DNA from: an uncultured Bacilli bacterium
Lineage (GTDB): Bacteria; Bacillota_I; Bacilli_A; RF39; UBA660
DNA length: 13,802 nucleotides
Assembly: GCA_934086255.1 (NCBI GenBank)
Contig: CAKOIB010000028.1
Coordinates: 1 to 13,802, forward strand
Direction of reading: 5' to 3'
Under the pieces are notes generated by a model. The model was given only the letters and a program-made list of their open reading frames with translations, was not told the DNA's origin and made no database searches. Shown here in pieces: positions 7,131 through 13,336 of the stretch (positions within the stretch are counted from its first letter, which is position 1; every line of letters begins with the position of its first letter). The translations under genes were made by a program, and so were the position numbers.

Positions 7131-8345
7131 TCTATAACTTGTAAATGACGATCCGGCAGATGGGATATTTTTGAGCCAAGTTCTTGGATTTATTCTACCA
7201 CTATTTTTTGTGGTAAGTCCATAGAATAAATTTAAGTGGATATGTCCACCATAAGCACACTGGACATAGGTACCACCATAATATTGTCCATCTTTATATC
7301 CGGCACCTCCAGTATTACCGAGTTGGGTGCTTGGAGTTACGTTTTGTCCAACACTTACCCTTCTGCTCACTAAATGCCAGTATGAGGTTGTATAGCCATA
7401 ATCTGGATGGTAAACGTATATTATATGGTTACCACAGGTACTTGTACTACCGTCTACGACATGAACCACTACACCTGAGGCAACTGGATAAACGGCTGTG
7501 GTTCCGGAGAAGTCTATTCCTGTATGGTAATCTAATGAACGATTGCCATAGTCGCTGGTAACTCTTCCGGATAACAGTGGCATATAGGTACCATTATAAT
7601 TGGCAGAGGCTCCTCCTCCACTGGACCCACTAGATTTATAAGATGAATAAATTCTGTTTTTACAAGAGCTCATGGTTTCGCCACCACTACATCCTAAACT
7701 TTTTAAACTATTTATAAGTCCGATTTGAGTTTTATATTCATCGTCCTTTGAAGACATACCTTCACTGATGTTTTCAATTTCTTTATCTAATTTTGCCTCA
7801 AGTTCACTTAATTGTTGTTGCTGCTTTTCTAAATCAGCTTGTTTAGTGGTAAGTTCTGTTTTCTTTTCATCAAGTTCATCTACATTAGAATTATATTCTT
7901 TAATCAATTTATCATTATAATCTGATAATTGCTCGGCAACTGACACTCTATAGATAAAATCAGTAAAGTCTTTGGCACCAAATATGTATTCAAGATAGTT
8001 TGATTCGCCATTTGAAATTTGGACAAAGGACATGAGACTTTTGATTTGTTCATCTTTTTTGTTTATTTCTTCTTGTAATTTTTCGATTTCTTTTTGTGTA
8101 GTTTCAATCTGCGATTTAGTCTCATTTATTTGCGCTTCTACGTTATTTTTCTGTTCTGTCGCAGTGGCTCTTTCGGCTTCTGAAAGTTCTTTTTGGCTTT
8201 TAGCTTTTTCATAAGCATCTCTATTAGCCTTAGCTTCGGCCTGCAGTTCATTTAAAGTTTTTTCTTTAGCCTTTGCATTATAAGAACACGTAAGGCATAA
8301 CGCAATTACTAATATTACTGATAAAATTTTACTTAATCTTCGCAC
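7128..8345 (-). CDS. Secreted coiled-coil M23 zinc endopeptidase (EnvC/LytM type)
   Basis: The protein (405 residues) cleaves or activates cleavage of peptidoglycan cross-bridges outside the cell. Residues 1-26 form a signal peptide ending AKA. A Glu/Lys/Gln-rich coiled coil runs from about 30 to 110 and again from 140 to 195, as in EnvC and its Firmicutes relatives. A Gly/Ser linker (about 238-247) leads to an M23 domain. The zinc ligands H274 and D278 (HTGID) and H370 (HIH, with H368) are present, and H324 (SYWH) fits the catalytic histidine of LytM, so the enzyme should be active. Start is GTG at 8345. The AAGGAG site that serves it is encoded in the last codons of the upstream gene, and only 6 nt separate the genes, so translation is probably coupled. 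An ATG four bases upstream is out of frame and stops at once. Confidence 0.92.
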   Translation of the reverse strand: MRRLSKILSVILVIALCLTCSYNAKAKEKTLNELQAEAKANRDAYEKAKSQKELSEAERATATEQKNNVEAQINETKSQIETTQKEIEKLQEEINKKDEQIKSLMSFVQISNGESNYLEYIFGAKDFTDFIYRVSVAEQLSDYNDKLIKEYNSNVDELDEKKTELTTKQADLEKQQQQLSELEAKLDKEIENISEGMSSKDDEYKTQIGLINSLKSLGCSGGETMSSCKNRIYSSYKSSGSSGGGASANYNGTYMPLLSGRVTSDYGNRSLDYHTGIDFSGTTAVYPVASGVVVHVVDGSTSTCGNHIIYVYHPDYGYTTSYWHLVSRRVSVGQNVTPSTQLGNTGGAGYKDGQYYGGTYVQCAYGGHIHLNLFYGLTTKNSGRINPRTWLKNIPSAGSSFTSYR

Positions 8346-8351
8346 ACATAT

Positions 8352-8996
8352 CTACTCCTTTAATTCTTTTACTGCTTTTTTATAATCTGGCATATATTTT
8401 TCAACGGTTTTCCAAAAAGCCTTTGAGTGATCGAAATGTACTAAATGGGAAAGCTCATGGATAATAACGTAATCAATATCATTTATTTTATATCTTATTA
8501 GTTTGGAGTTTAAGGTAACTGAATCATCTCTTCTATTACACACTCCCCATCTAGTTTTCATACTTCTTATTTTTAGTTTGGGATACAAAATATCTTCTTC
8601 AAACAAATTATAACAATGGTCTAATCTTACTTTAAATATCTTTATGGTTTGGTCTTTTAACCATTTTTCTAGCATTTTTTCATTTTTATAGTATATTTTA
8701 TTTTCATCTATTTCTATATTATCAAATGGTGCTTTTATTATATCATATTTGGTTCCTAAATAATAGAAGTCCGCACTTTTTTCGCTACGTTTCTTTACTT
8801 TTGTTAATATTTTTCTTAAGTAGTTGCTTTCTTTATCAAGCAAGTATTTTATATCTCTTTTCGTGGTAAATATATTGGTTGTTATGTATATTGTTAAGTC
8901 TTCTTTAACTTTAATATAGGTATTTTTATTGTTTTTATATTCTATTATGACGTTATATTTTTCGCCATCTAGTTTATATTCAAACGTTTTTTTCAT
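8352..8996 (-). CDS. YgjP-like zinc metalloprotease (SprT/M48-related, DUF45)
   Basis: This 214-residue protein has a beta-rich N-terminal half (1-100) and a C-terminal gluzincin core. HELSH at 180-184 supplies the HExxH zinc and catalytic residues, and HFDHSKAFW (187-195) gives the third ligand, H190. The sequence TRWGVC...VTLNSKLIRY (148-169) before it is the conserved substrate-groove strand of YgjP proteins. There is no signal peptide or membrane helix, so it should be cytosolic. The substrate is unknown for the family. ATG at 8996 has GGTGG just upstream, which is a modest ribosome site. The gene sits 50 nt after the phosphomannomutase and 6 nt before the M23 gene; its last codons hold the M23 ribosome site. 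Confidence 0.88.
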   Translation of the reverse strand: MKKTFEYKLDGEKYNVIIEYKNNKNTYIKVKEDLTIYITTNIFTTKRDIKYLLDKESNYLRKILTKVKKRSEKSADFYYLGTKYDIIKAPFDNIEIDENKIYYKNEKMLEKWLKDQTIKIFKVRLDHCYNLFEEDILYPKLKIRSMKTRWGVCNRRDDSVTLNSKLIRYKINDIDYVIIHELSHLVHFDHSKAFWKTVEKYMPDYKKAVKELKE

Positions 8997-9016
8997 TTTA
9001 CCACCGATAACATTTT

Positions 9017-9045
9017 ATCATATTATTTATAAAGTTAACAGTTAA
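9017..9045 (-). promoter_or_regulatory. Possible internal promoter before the YgjP-like gene
   Basis: On the minus strand TTAACT (9040-9045, 4 of 6) and TATGAT (9017-9022, 5 of 6) are separated by 17 bp, in the gap after the phosphomannomutase stop. In DNA this AT-rich such a pair can arise by chance. Confidence 0.3.
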
Positions 9046-9046
9046 A

Positions 9047-10426
9047 CTATAAAATTTCTTTATACTTATTTATAAGGCTCATGAATTCATTCTCTATACT
9101 TTTTAGGCTTTCTTCGGTGTTTGCTTCAAATCTTACAGTTAGATTTGGTCCTGTGTTACTAGCACGCACTAAGGCCCAGCCATAATCGAATTCCACTCTA
9201 ACGCCATCTATTTGTTCGGATAGATAGTGTTTTTCTTCTACGTATTCTTTTATTTTATCTACTATTTTAAATTTATTATCTTCTCTTACGGCGACTTTGA
9301 TTTCTTCGGTTGAATAATAGGTATTAATATTTTTAAGTAATTCACTGAATTTACATGTGTTATTAGAAAGTATTTCTATTATTCTAAGGCCGGCGTATAT
9401 GCCGTCATCGAAACCTTGGTATTTATCTCTAAAGAAGAAGTGCCCAGAGTATTCACCGCCGAAGTCATATCCTTCTTGCATTTTTAGGTTTAAATATGAG
9501 TTGCCAGTACGATACATTTCGGTTTTTAAGCCTAGGTCTTTTAATCCATCTATAAGGGCTCTAGAACATTTTACGTCGAATACGGCTTTTTTAGTTTTTA
9601 TGGTATTAGATAAGTATCTATAAACTATAAGCATTAGAAGGTCGGCGGTTAGGTAGTTACCGTTTTCATCTACTACTCCCACCCTATCGGCGTCGCCATC
9701 AATACCGATACCGAAGTCGGCGTTTACTTCTTTTACTTTTTTACCTAAATCTATCATGTTAGCCCGAACGGCGGGGTCTGCGATATGGTGCGGGAAGTTA
9801 CCGTCACTTTCGCAATACAGGTATGTAACGTCTATGTCAAATAATTTAAATATATCTTTTACTATTGTGCTTCCTGTTCCGTTACCGCAGTCGATAACGA
9901 CTTTTATTTTACGTTTTCCTAAGTTTACACTGTTTTTGATATTTTCTAGGTAAGCGATTTTTATATCTTTATTTATTATGTTACCACCTTCTTCGGTGAT
10001 AAATTCGGTTTTATATGTAAAGTTTTTGAAGTCTTCTATTAAAGGTCCATAGGCATTACCTATTTCACTAAATGATATTTTAAAGCCATTATATTCTTTA
10101 GGGTTATGGCTAGCGGTCACCATAATACCAGTACCTACGTTATAATGCTTTTTAGCAAAGTAGTACATTGGTGTTGTTACAAGTCCTAGATCTATTATGG
10201 TGAGGCCAGTACTTTTTAAGCCTTCTATTAGGGCATTTACTATTCTTTCTGATGTAAGTCTATTATCGTGCCCTATGACGACTTTGTTGTTACCATCTTT
10301 TTTTATGTAGGTACCATAACTTTTACCTATTGTATAAACTACGTCATCTGTTAAGTCGGTATCTCCTACACCGCGAAGGTCGTATTCTCTAAATATATCT
10401 TTATTTATTTCTTTTGTTATTTTCAT
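9047..10426 (-). CDS. Phosphomannomutase / phosphoglucomutase (alpha-D-phosphohexomutase)
   Basis: The enzyme converts hexose 6-phosphate and 1-phosphate through a phosphoserine and supplies sugar nucleotides for wall and glycan synthesis. At 459 residues it has the usual four-domain length. The phosphoserine loop is TASHNP with S106, the magnesium site is GIDGDADR at 241-248 (D243, D245, D247), the sugar-binding loop is GGEYSGH at 323-329, and the C-terminal phosphate loop is RASNTGPNLTVR at 421-432. The EYSGH form with Ser resembles PMM/PGM (AlgC/ManB) rather than GlmM, so mannose and glucose phosphates are the likely substrates. ATG at 10426 follows GGTGAA. It is the first gene of the minus-strand block, with a strong promoter just upstream. 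Confidence 0.93.
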   Translation of the reverse strand: MKITKEINKDIFREYDLRGVGDTDLTDDVVYTIGKSYGTYIKKDGNNKVVIGHDNRLTSERIVNALIEGLKSTGLTIIDLGLVTTPMYYFAKKHYNVGTGIMVTASHNPKEYNGFKISFSEIGNAYGPLIEDFKNFTYKTEFITEEGGNIINKDIKIAYLENIKNSVNLGKRKIKVVIDCGNGTGSTIVKDIFKLFDIDVTYLYCESDGNFPHHIADPAVRANMIDLGKKVKEVNADFGIGIDGDADRVGVVDENGNYLTADLLMLIVYRYLSNTIKTKKAVFDVKCSRALIDGLKDLGLKTEMYRTGNSYLNLKMQEGYDFGGEYSGHFFFRDKYQGFDDGIYAGLRIIEILSNNTCKFSELLKNINTYYSTEEIKVAVREDNKFKIVDKIKEYVEEKHYLSEQIDGVRVEFDYGWALVRASNTGPNLTVRFEANTEESLKSIENEFMSLINKYKEIL

Positions 10427-10446
10427 ATATTCACCATCCTAGTATA

Positions 10447-10475
10447 ATTATACATTTTTTTTTATAATTTGACAA
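10447..10475 (-). promoter_or_regulatory. Main promoter of the minus-strand envelope block
   Basis: On the minus strand TTGTCA (10470-10475, 5 of 6) and a perfect TATAAT (10447-10452) are separated by exactly 17 bp. The start point would fall near 10440, giving a very short leader before the ATG at 10426. Its -35 box overlaps the -35 box of the divergent promoter. Confidence 0.75.
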
Positions 10476-10497
10476 TTTTTTCATTTTTATATATTAT
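10469..10497 (+). promoter_or_regulatory. Divergent promoter for the 279-residue gene
   Basis: A perfect TTGACA at 10469-10474 and TATTAT (5 of 6) at 10492-10497 are separated by 17 bp. The leader would be about 30 nt and contains the AAGGAG ribosome site at 10523-10528. Confidence 0.68.
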
Positions 10498-10535
10498 ATC
10501 TAGACGTTATTTATTTTTTTAGAAGGAGTGATACT

Positions 10536-11375
10536 ATGGATAACGATAATATTAATCCTGATATAATGGAGACTATGGAGAGGTTTACAAAGTTATTTGA
10601 CGGGGCTGTTACGTTTAAGTTGAATTCTAATGATATTTCATACATTAAAGTTGATAATAGGACTTTCTACGCTAAAGAGGTGGAGAAAGATAGTACGGAT
10701 GCTTTTAATTCTCTTATGAATATATATAAGGCAAGAGAGATTGTAAGAGGCTGCAAGGACGTTAGAAAGTTAGATAAGGATACTTATAATTTTGTTATTA
10801 AATATCATCCTTTTTGGATTGCGACTAGAAGGATGAATGGTTTTTCTAAAATGGAAAATGATGAGGTTGGGGTTATATCTGATGAGATTTTAAAGACGCC
10901 ATCAGAATGGATGAGTGATTTATATGGGGTTATTGGTCTTAAGATGAAGTCTACTATTAAAAATATGAAGTCTAAAACACTTATGACAGAGAATGTTTTT
11001 ACTTCTACGGTTGATGAAAGTATATTTGAGTCTGAAAATTTTTATGAAAACTATGTACATCCTGATTATTTTGCGTATGTTATGGTGGTTGCTGTAAAAA
11101 ATCAAATTGATGAGTATAATAGAAAAGCTGGAAGAGGCAGGAAGATTAAGTTTATTTCTTACAAACTTGATGAGAACAGGTTCCCTATTGTAGAGATTAC
11201 TGGCAGAAATAAGGCTGTTTATTCTTATGACTTTAGAAATCCAGAGAAAAGAGAAGAATGTATGGAATGGCTTCGTGATACTGTAGGTAAGGCTTCTTTT
11301 GGTAGGTATGTTGACAGGAATGTGGTTTCATCTGGTAATGCACATGTAAAGAAATTAGGTAGTAAGTCAAAATAA
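10536..11375 (+). CDS. Conserved-looking hypothetical protein, 279 residues
   Basis: I do not recognise the family. The protein looks soluble and cytosolic: no signal peptide, no membrane helix, mixed charge and an ordinary hydrophobic pattern. The N-terminal part (1-75) holds short beta-like stretches (GAVTFKL, ISYIKVDNRTFYAKEVE). The middle is helical. The C-terminal half contains a Lys/Arg-rich segment (YNRKAGRGRKIKFISYKL, about 194-211) and ends in a basic tail (HVKKLGSKSK). That could mean nucleic-acid or membrane-surface contact, but this is only suggestive. ATG at 10536 has AAGGAG seven bases upstream. It is single-gene: the terminator stem begins inside the stop codon's last base. It is divergent from, and shares a promoter core with, the envelope block, so co-regulation is possible. 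Confidence 0.85.
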   Translation: MDNDNINPDIMETMERFTKLFDGAVTFKLNSNDISYIKVDNRTFYAKEVEKDSTDAFNSLMNIYKAREIVRGCKDVRKLDKDTYNFVIKYHPFWIATRRMNGFSKMENDEVGVISDEILKTPSEWMSDLYGVIGLKMKSTIKNMKSKTLMTENVFTSTVDESIFESENFYENYVHPDYFAYVMVVAVKNQIDEYNRKAGRGRKIKFISYKLDENRFPIVEITGRNKAVYSYDFRNPEKREECMEWLRDTVGKASFGRYVDRNVVSSGNAHVKKLGSKSK

Positions 11376-11409
11376 AAAGTAATGGGTTGAGCTGATCCAC
11401 TGCTTTTTT
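11374..11409. terminator. Terminator hairpin directly after the 279-residue gene (repeat copy A)
   Basis: AAAAAGTAATGG (11374-11385) pairs with CCACTGCTTTTTT (11397-11409), with one A-C mismatch and one T-G wobble, around an 11-nt loop. T-runs occur on both strands, so it may work in both directions. A close relative with the mismatch at the same stem position is at 13098-13130. Confidence 0.75.
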
Positions 11410-11479
11410 GTTACTACACCGCTAGATGGGATGAATTTAGTTATTTAGGTTTATGCCGTCTATACAGTTATTATAAATC
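11374..11479. repeat. Direct repeat copy A: terminator plus gene-tail segment
   Basis: This matches 13098-13199. The terminator part is similar, the middle (about 11410-11434) is diverged, and the stretch 11435-11479 matches 13155-13199 at 44 of 45 positions; the one difference is 11455 G versus 13175 A. Both copies are in the same orientation and flank the small-gene module. Confidence 0.9.
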
Positions 11480-11500
11480 ATTATTTTATTTGCAATACTC
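11437..11500 (-). pseudogene. Mosaic gene scrap: LysM-like piece joined to the tail of the 47-residue gene
   Basis: Read on the minus strand, 11479 to 11437 encodes the same last residues as the 47-residue gene at 13157-13300 (IYNNCIDGINLNN, stop). Upstream of 11479 that match ends. Instead 11480-11500 resembles the LysM coding sequence at 13620-13641, with one substitution and one missing A in 22 positions, and reads SIANK in frame with the tail. Only a 14-codon ATG reading frame remains, with no ribosome site. The tail match is certain; the LysM match is short and AT-rich, so less secure. Confidence 0.55.
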
Positions 11501-11504
11501 TATA

Positions 11505-11551
11505 GAAAATCATCCTAATTTATACTTTCTTTAAAAGTTTATAGGACGATT
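11505..11551 (-). terminator. Hairpin terminator of the CFI-box gene
   Basis: On the minus strand AATCGTCCTA (11551-11542) pairs with TAGGATGATT (11517-11508) through ten pairs including one G-U wobble, with a further short inner stem (ACTTT with AAAGT). A short T-run follows. The wobble pairs only in the minus-strand transcript, which fits termination of the 188-residue gene whose stop is at 11560. Confidence 0.65.
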
Positions 11552-11559
11552 AATTTTTA

Positions 11560-12126
11560 CTAGTTATTAGTTTTTAATCTTAAAGTTTTTACAAATCCAT
11601 TTGTTAATGCAGGTTTTGCGAATTGTTCTTCTAATGTTAAGACACTATTTTTATATCTGTTATATGCAGCCTCATAGTTTCCTTGTTCAATTGCCTCGGT
11701 ACAATAATCAACTATGTTCTCATAAATATAAGCATAAATAATATCTGAATTTTCTTCATTGTTGATACTCTCAACAATAGCGGGCGCTACTGAATAGTAA
11801 TGTTCTATATCTTCTTTTGAAACAAAATTATCTCTAAACCACCTTAATACTGTTAATTCATAACAGTTATCATCAAAATTTTCTTGAAGATATTTCATAC
11901 AGGCTGTTGTTAAATAACAGCCACCAGAACTTGAGCTTTTTTTCCCATTTATTTTTGTTACAGCCCTGTATGTTTTTTGGTCTGTATCTACACTAATATG
12001 AACTGAATCATGTGGCCCCTTTTTTGGATCCCTAGAATAAAAATCTATTTTTGCGCCACTTTTTCCACTATCTTTTTTATTTCCATATTCGGTTACTCTT
12101 ATTACTTTATCATTTTCACTGCTCAT
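11560..12126 (-). CDS. CFI-box-type Cys-motif protein, 188 residues
   Basis: The middle of the protein carries GGCYLTTACMKYL (68-80) followed by DDNCYELTVLRWFRD (85-99) and YYSVAPAIVESIN (110-122). This is the pattern of the 'CFI-box' domain found in many Firmicutes and Bacteroidota small proteins, with Cys at 70, 76 and 88. No function is known for that domain. The N-terminal 65 residues are polar and strand-like (KVIRVTEYG, SVHISVD, TYRAVTKINGKK) and end in a Ser/Gly linker. The C-terminal 65 residues are helical. There is no signal peptide. ATG at 12126 has GGGAG seven bases upstream, which lies inside the end of the upstream gene. The two genes overlap by 11 nt, so translation is coupled. 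The three cysteines could bind metal or serve as a modification or thiol site; that is inference. Confidence 0.85.
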   Translation of the reverse strand: MSSENDKVIRVTEYGNKKDSGKSGAKIDFYSRDPKKGPHDSVHISVDTDQKTYRAVTKINGKKSSSSGGCYLTTACMKYLQENFDDNCYELTVLRWFRDNFVSKEDIEHYYSVAPAIVESINNEENSDIIYAYIYENIVDYCTEAIEQGNYEAAYNRYKNSVLTLEEQFAKPALTNGFVKTLRLKTNN

Positions 12127-12487
12127 TTTTTAACTCCCTTTCAATTTGTATTTTTCTTAAATTCATTAATTCATACATCCAGATGACAATTTCATCTGAT
12201 AATTCATTTTCAAATCCTAGGTTGACATCAAATAAAAACTTATCTTTTAATATATCTAACCTATTATATACATTAAGTAGTTCATTAAAATTTATAAATG
12301 ATAGGTTTTGAACACTTTGAAATTTTGCACCCCATTTTGTTATGATATTTAATAAGTTATGTATTTCTTCATGTGAACTTTCATAAGATTTTAATTCACT
12401 CATAATTGCGAGTGGCCCAATTAATCTAGAAAAGGCTATATCAATTTGCCCTCTAATATCCGAATCTTTTAATTCATTTTCGTTCAT
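12116..12487 (-). CDS. Small helical hypothetical protein, 123 residues
   Basis: I do not recognise it. The sequence is almost wholly helix-like, with regular Leu/Ile spacing (IDIAFSRLIGPLAIMSELKS, then FNELLNVYNRLDILKDKFLF, then IWMYELMNLRKIQIERELKN). It has no Cys, no signal peptide and no membrane helix, so it may be a helical bundle or a partner of the overlapping downstream CFI-box protein. ATG at 12487 has AAAGGAG eight bases upstream and a good promoter in front. It is the only gene here ending in TGA; in frame the next codons are AAA, TGA, TAA. Confidence 0.8.
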   Translation of the reverse strand: MNENELKDSDIRGQIDIAFSRLIGPLAIMSELKSYESSHEEIHNLLNIITKWGAKFQSVQNLSFINFNELLNVYNRLDILKDKFLFDVNLGFENELSDEIVIWMYELMNLRKIQIERELKNEQ

Positions 12488-12512
12488 TAGTAAATCTCCT
12501 TTCTTATTTTAT

Positions 12513-12540
12513 ATTATAAACGGTTTTCTAAACAAATCAA
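12513..12540 (-). promoter_or_regulatory. Promoter for the 123- and 188-residue gene pair
   Basis: On the minus strand TTGATT (12535-12540, 4 of 6) and a perfect TATAAT (12513-12518) are separated by 16 bp. The AAAGGAG ribosome site follows at about 12496-12502. So the pair can be transcribed apart from the upstream 103/24-residue genes. Confidence 0.6.
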
Positions 12541-12590
12541 TATTTTTACTCATTGTTTTTTTGTAAAAAATGTATCATCTATAGATAACG

Positions 12591-12665
12591 TTAATTATCA
12601 TATCTATCAACATCGTAACTAGCATAACCCCACTCTCTACTACCTCCGCCTTTTCTATCTGACAT
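12591..12665 (-). CDS. 24-residue Gly/Tyr/Asp-rich microprotein
   Basis: The reading frame starts MSDRKGGGSREWGYAS and ends in an acidic, Tyr-containing tail (YDVDRYDN). A strong AAAGGAG at 12675-12681 lies nine bases before the ATG. The frame overlaps the last 11 bases of the 103-residue gene, whose stop is at 12655-12657, so translation is probably coupled. Too short for family recognition. The GGG followed by aromatic and acidic residues could suit a leader-core peptide or an exposed binding tail, but that is speculation. Evidence that it is real is the ribosome site and overlap only. Confidence 0.55.
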   Translation of the reverse strand: MSDRKGGGSREWGYASYDVDRYDN

Positions 12666-12954
12666 TAAATTCATCTCCTTTATCATTAATATAATTATAT
12701 TCGACATCTCCATCTTCGTATATTGTAAATTTTTCTTCGCCAATCTGTTCAATAGTTAATAATAAACTATTAACAATATCCTCTTTGTTACTATCACTTT
12801 TCTCATATAATGAACGGTATTCTTTCAATTTATTATTGAAATTATCAAATAATCTTTTATTTTCGTGTGTATCATCATAATAAGATTCTAATGCTAAAGA
12901 ACCCTTAAAAATAAATTTGTCACGGTTATTTTTGTTAATAAAATTTTTATTCAT
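12655..12954 (-). CDS. Small acidic hypothetical protein, 99 residues (103 if TTG start)
   Basis: I do not recognise it. The N-terminus is basic and Asn/Lys-rich (MNKNFINKNNRDKFIF), the middle is helical and charged (NNKLKEYRSLYEKSDSNKED), and the C-terminus is acidic and strand-like (FTIYEDGDVEYNYINDKGDE). No signal peptide or membrane segment. Two starts are possible: TTG at 12966, one base after AGGAG, which is too near, or ATG at 12954, about 13 bases after, which is rather far. I chose the ATG because the spacing of the TTG is unworkable. It lies upstream of and overlaps the 24-residue frame. Confidence 0.68.
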   Translation of the reverse strand: MNKNFINKNNRDKFIFKGSLALESYYDDTHENKRLFDNFNNKLKEYRSLYEKSDSNKEDIVNSLLLTIEQIGEEKFTIYEDGDVEYNYINDKGDEFNVR

Positions 12955-12986
12955 AGTTTTATACAAACTCCTTTCTTCTCGTTCAG

Positions 12987-13013
12987 TTTATACTTTTTAA
13001 TAAAAGAAGTCAA
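12987..13013 (-). promoter_or_regulatory. Candidate promoter for the 103/24-residue gene pair
   Basis: On the minus strand TTGACT (13008-13013, 5 of 6) and TATAAA (12987-12992, 5 of 6) are separated by 15 bp, which is short. The AGGAG ribosome site follows at about 12968-12972. Confidence 0.45.
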
Positions 13014-13020
13014 TATGTAT

Positions 13021-13050
13021 GTTAATCGTTAATCGTGATATGTTATTAAC
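13021..13050. repeat. GTTAAT/ATTAAC inverted repeat next to the candidate promoter
   Basis: GTTAAT at 13021-13026 is mirrored by ATTAAC at 13045-13050, and GTTAATC is also directly repeated at 13021-13034. It lies just upstream of the -35 box at 13008-13013 and would be a natural place for a regulator to bind. The match is short and AT-rich. Confidence 0.3.
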
Positions 13051-13097
13051 TTATGATAATGCTAGTATACTGAGGTAATCAAATTGATAAATATAAT

Positions 13098-13130
13098 AAA
13101 AAGTAATGGCTTTGTTCCACTACTTTTTTT
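13098..13130. terminator. Bidirectional terminator hairpin (repeat copy B)
   Basis: AAAAAGTAATGG (13098-13109) pairs with CCACTACTTTTTTT (13117-13130), with one A-C mismatch, around a 7-nt loop. It follows the 47-residue minus-strand gene by 26 nt and has T-runs on both strands. Confidence 0.75.
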
Positions 13131-13199
13131 GTTGCCACAACGACATCAAGATAGATTTAGTTATTTAGGTTTATACCGTCTATACAGTTATTATAAATC
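13098..13199. repeat. Direct repeat copy B: terminator plus tail of the 47-residue gene
   Basis: This is the partner of 11374-11479 in the same orientation. The part 13155-13199 differs from copy A at one position only. In this copy the gene tail continues into a complete 47-codon frame, so copy B looks like the parent form and copy A the derived, truncated one. Confidence 0.9.
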
Positions 13200-13300
13200 C
13201 ACTCTTTTAACTCTTGCATGTCCCTGCTTTCATAATATTTGATAAGTTTTTCATAAAATGTTTCTCGGTCTTCTAGGGTGATATTAATTATTACTTTCAT
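13157..13300 (-). CDS. 47-residue protein resembling the C-terminus of a Fic-family protein
   Basis: The frame runs from ATG at 13300 to TAA at 13157 and encodes a protein starting MKVIINITLEDRETFYEKLI and ending WIYNNCIDGINLNN. The pattern I-I-x-I-x-x-x-D-R-x-x-(F/Y)-Y-x-x-L followed by a helix is what follows the HPFxxGNGR site in Fic AMP-transferases. No Fic catalytic motif lies upstream: an in-frame TAA sits four codons before the ATG. So this is either the tail of a lost fic gene or a small gene by itself. Its ribosome site is weak (only GG near 13309). The similarity to Fic is from memory of the pattern and is short, so I rate it as tentative. Confidence 0.5.
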   Translation of the reverse strand: MKVIINITLEDRETFYEKLIKYYESRDMQELKEWIYNNCIDGINLNN

Positions 13301-13336
13301 TATATACCATTATTTTTTTGTACTAAGTTACTATAA

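Noticed and set aside
10498..10535. Riboswitch or attenuator in the leader of the 279-residue gene
   Set aside because: The leader is only about 30 nt and shows no stable structure.
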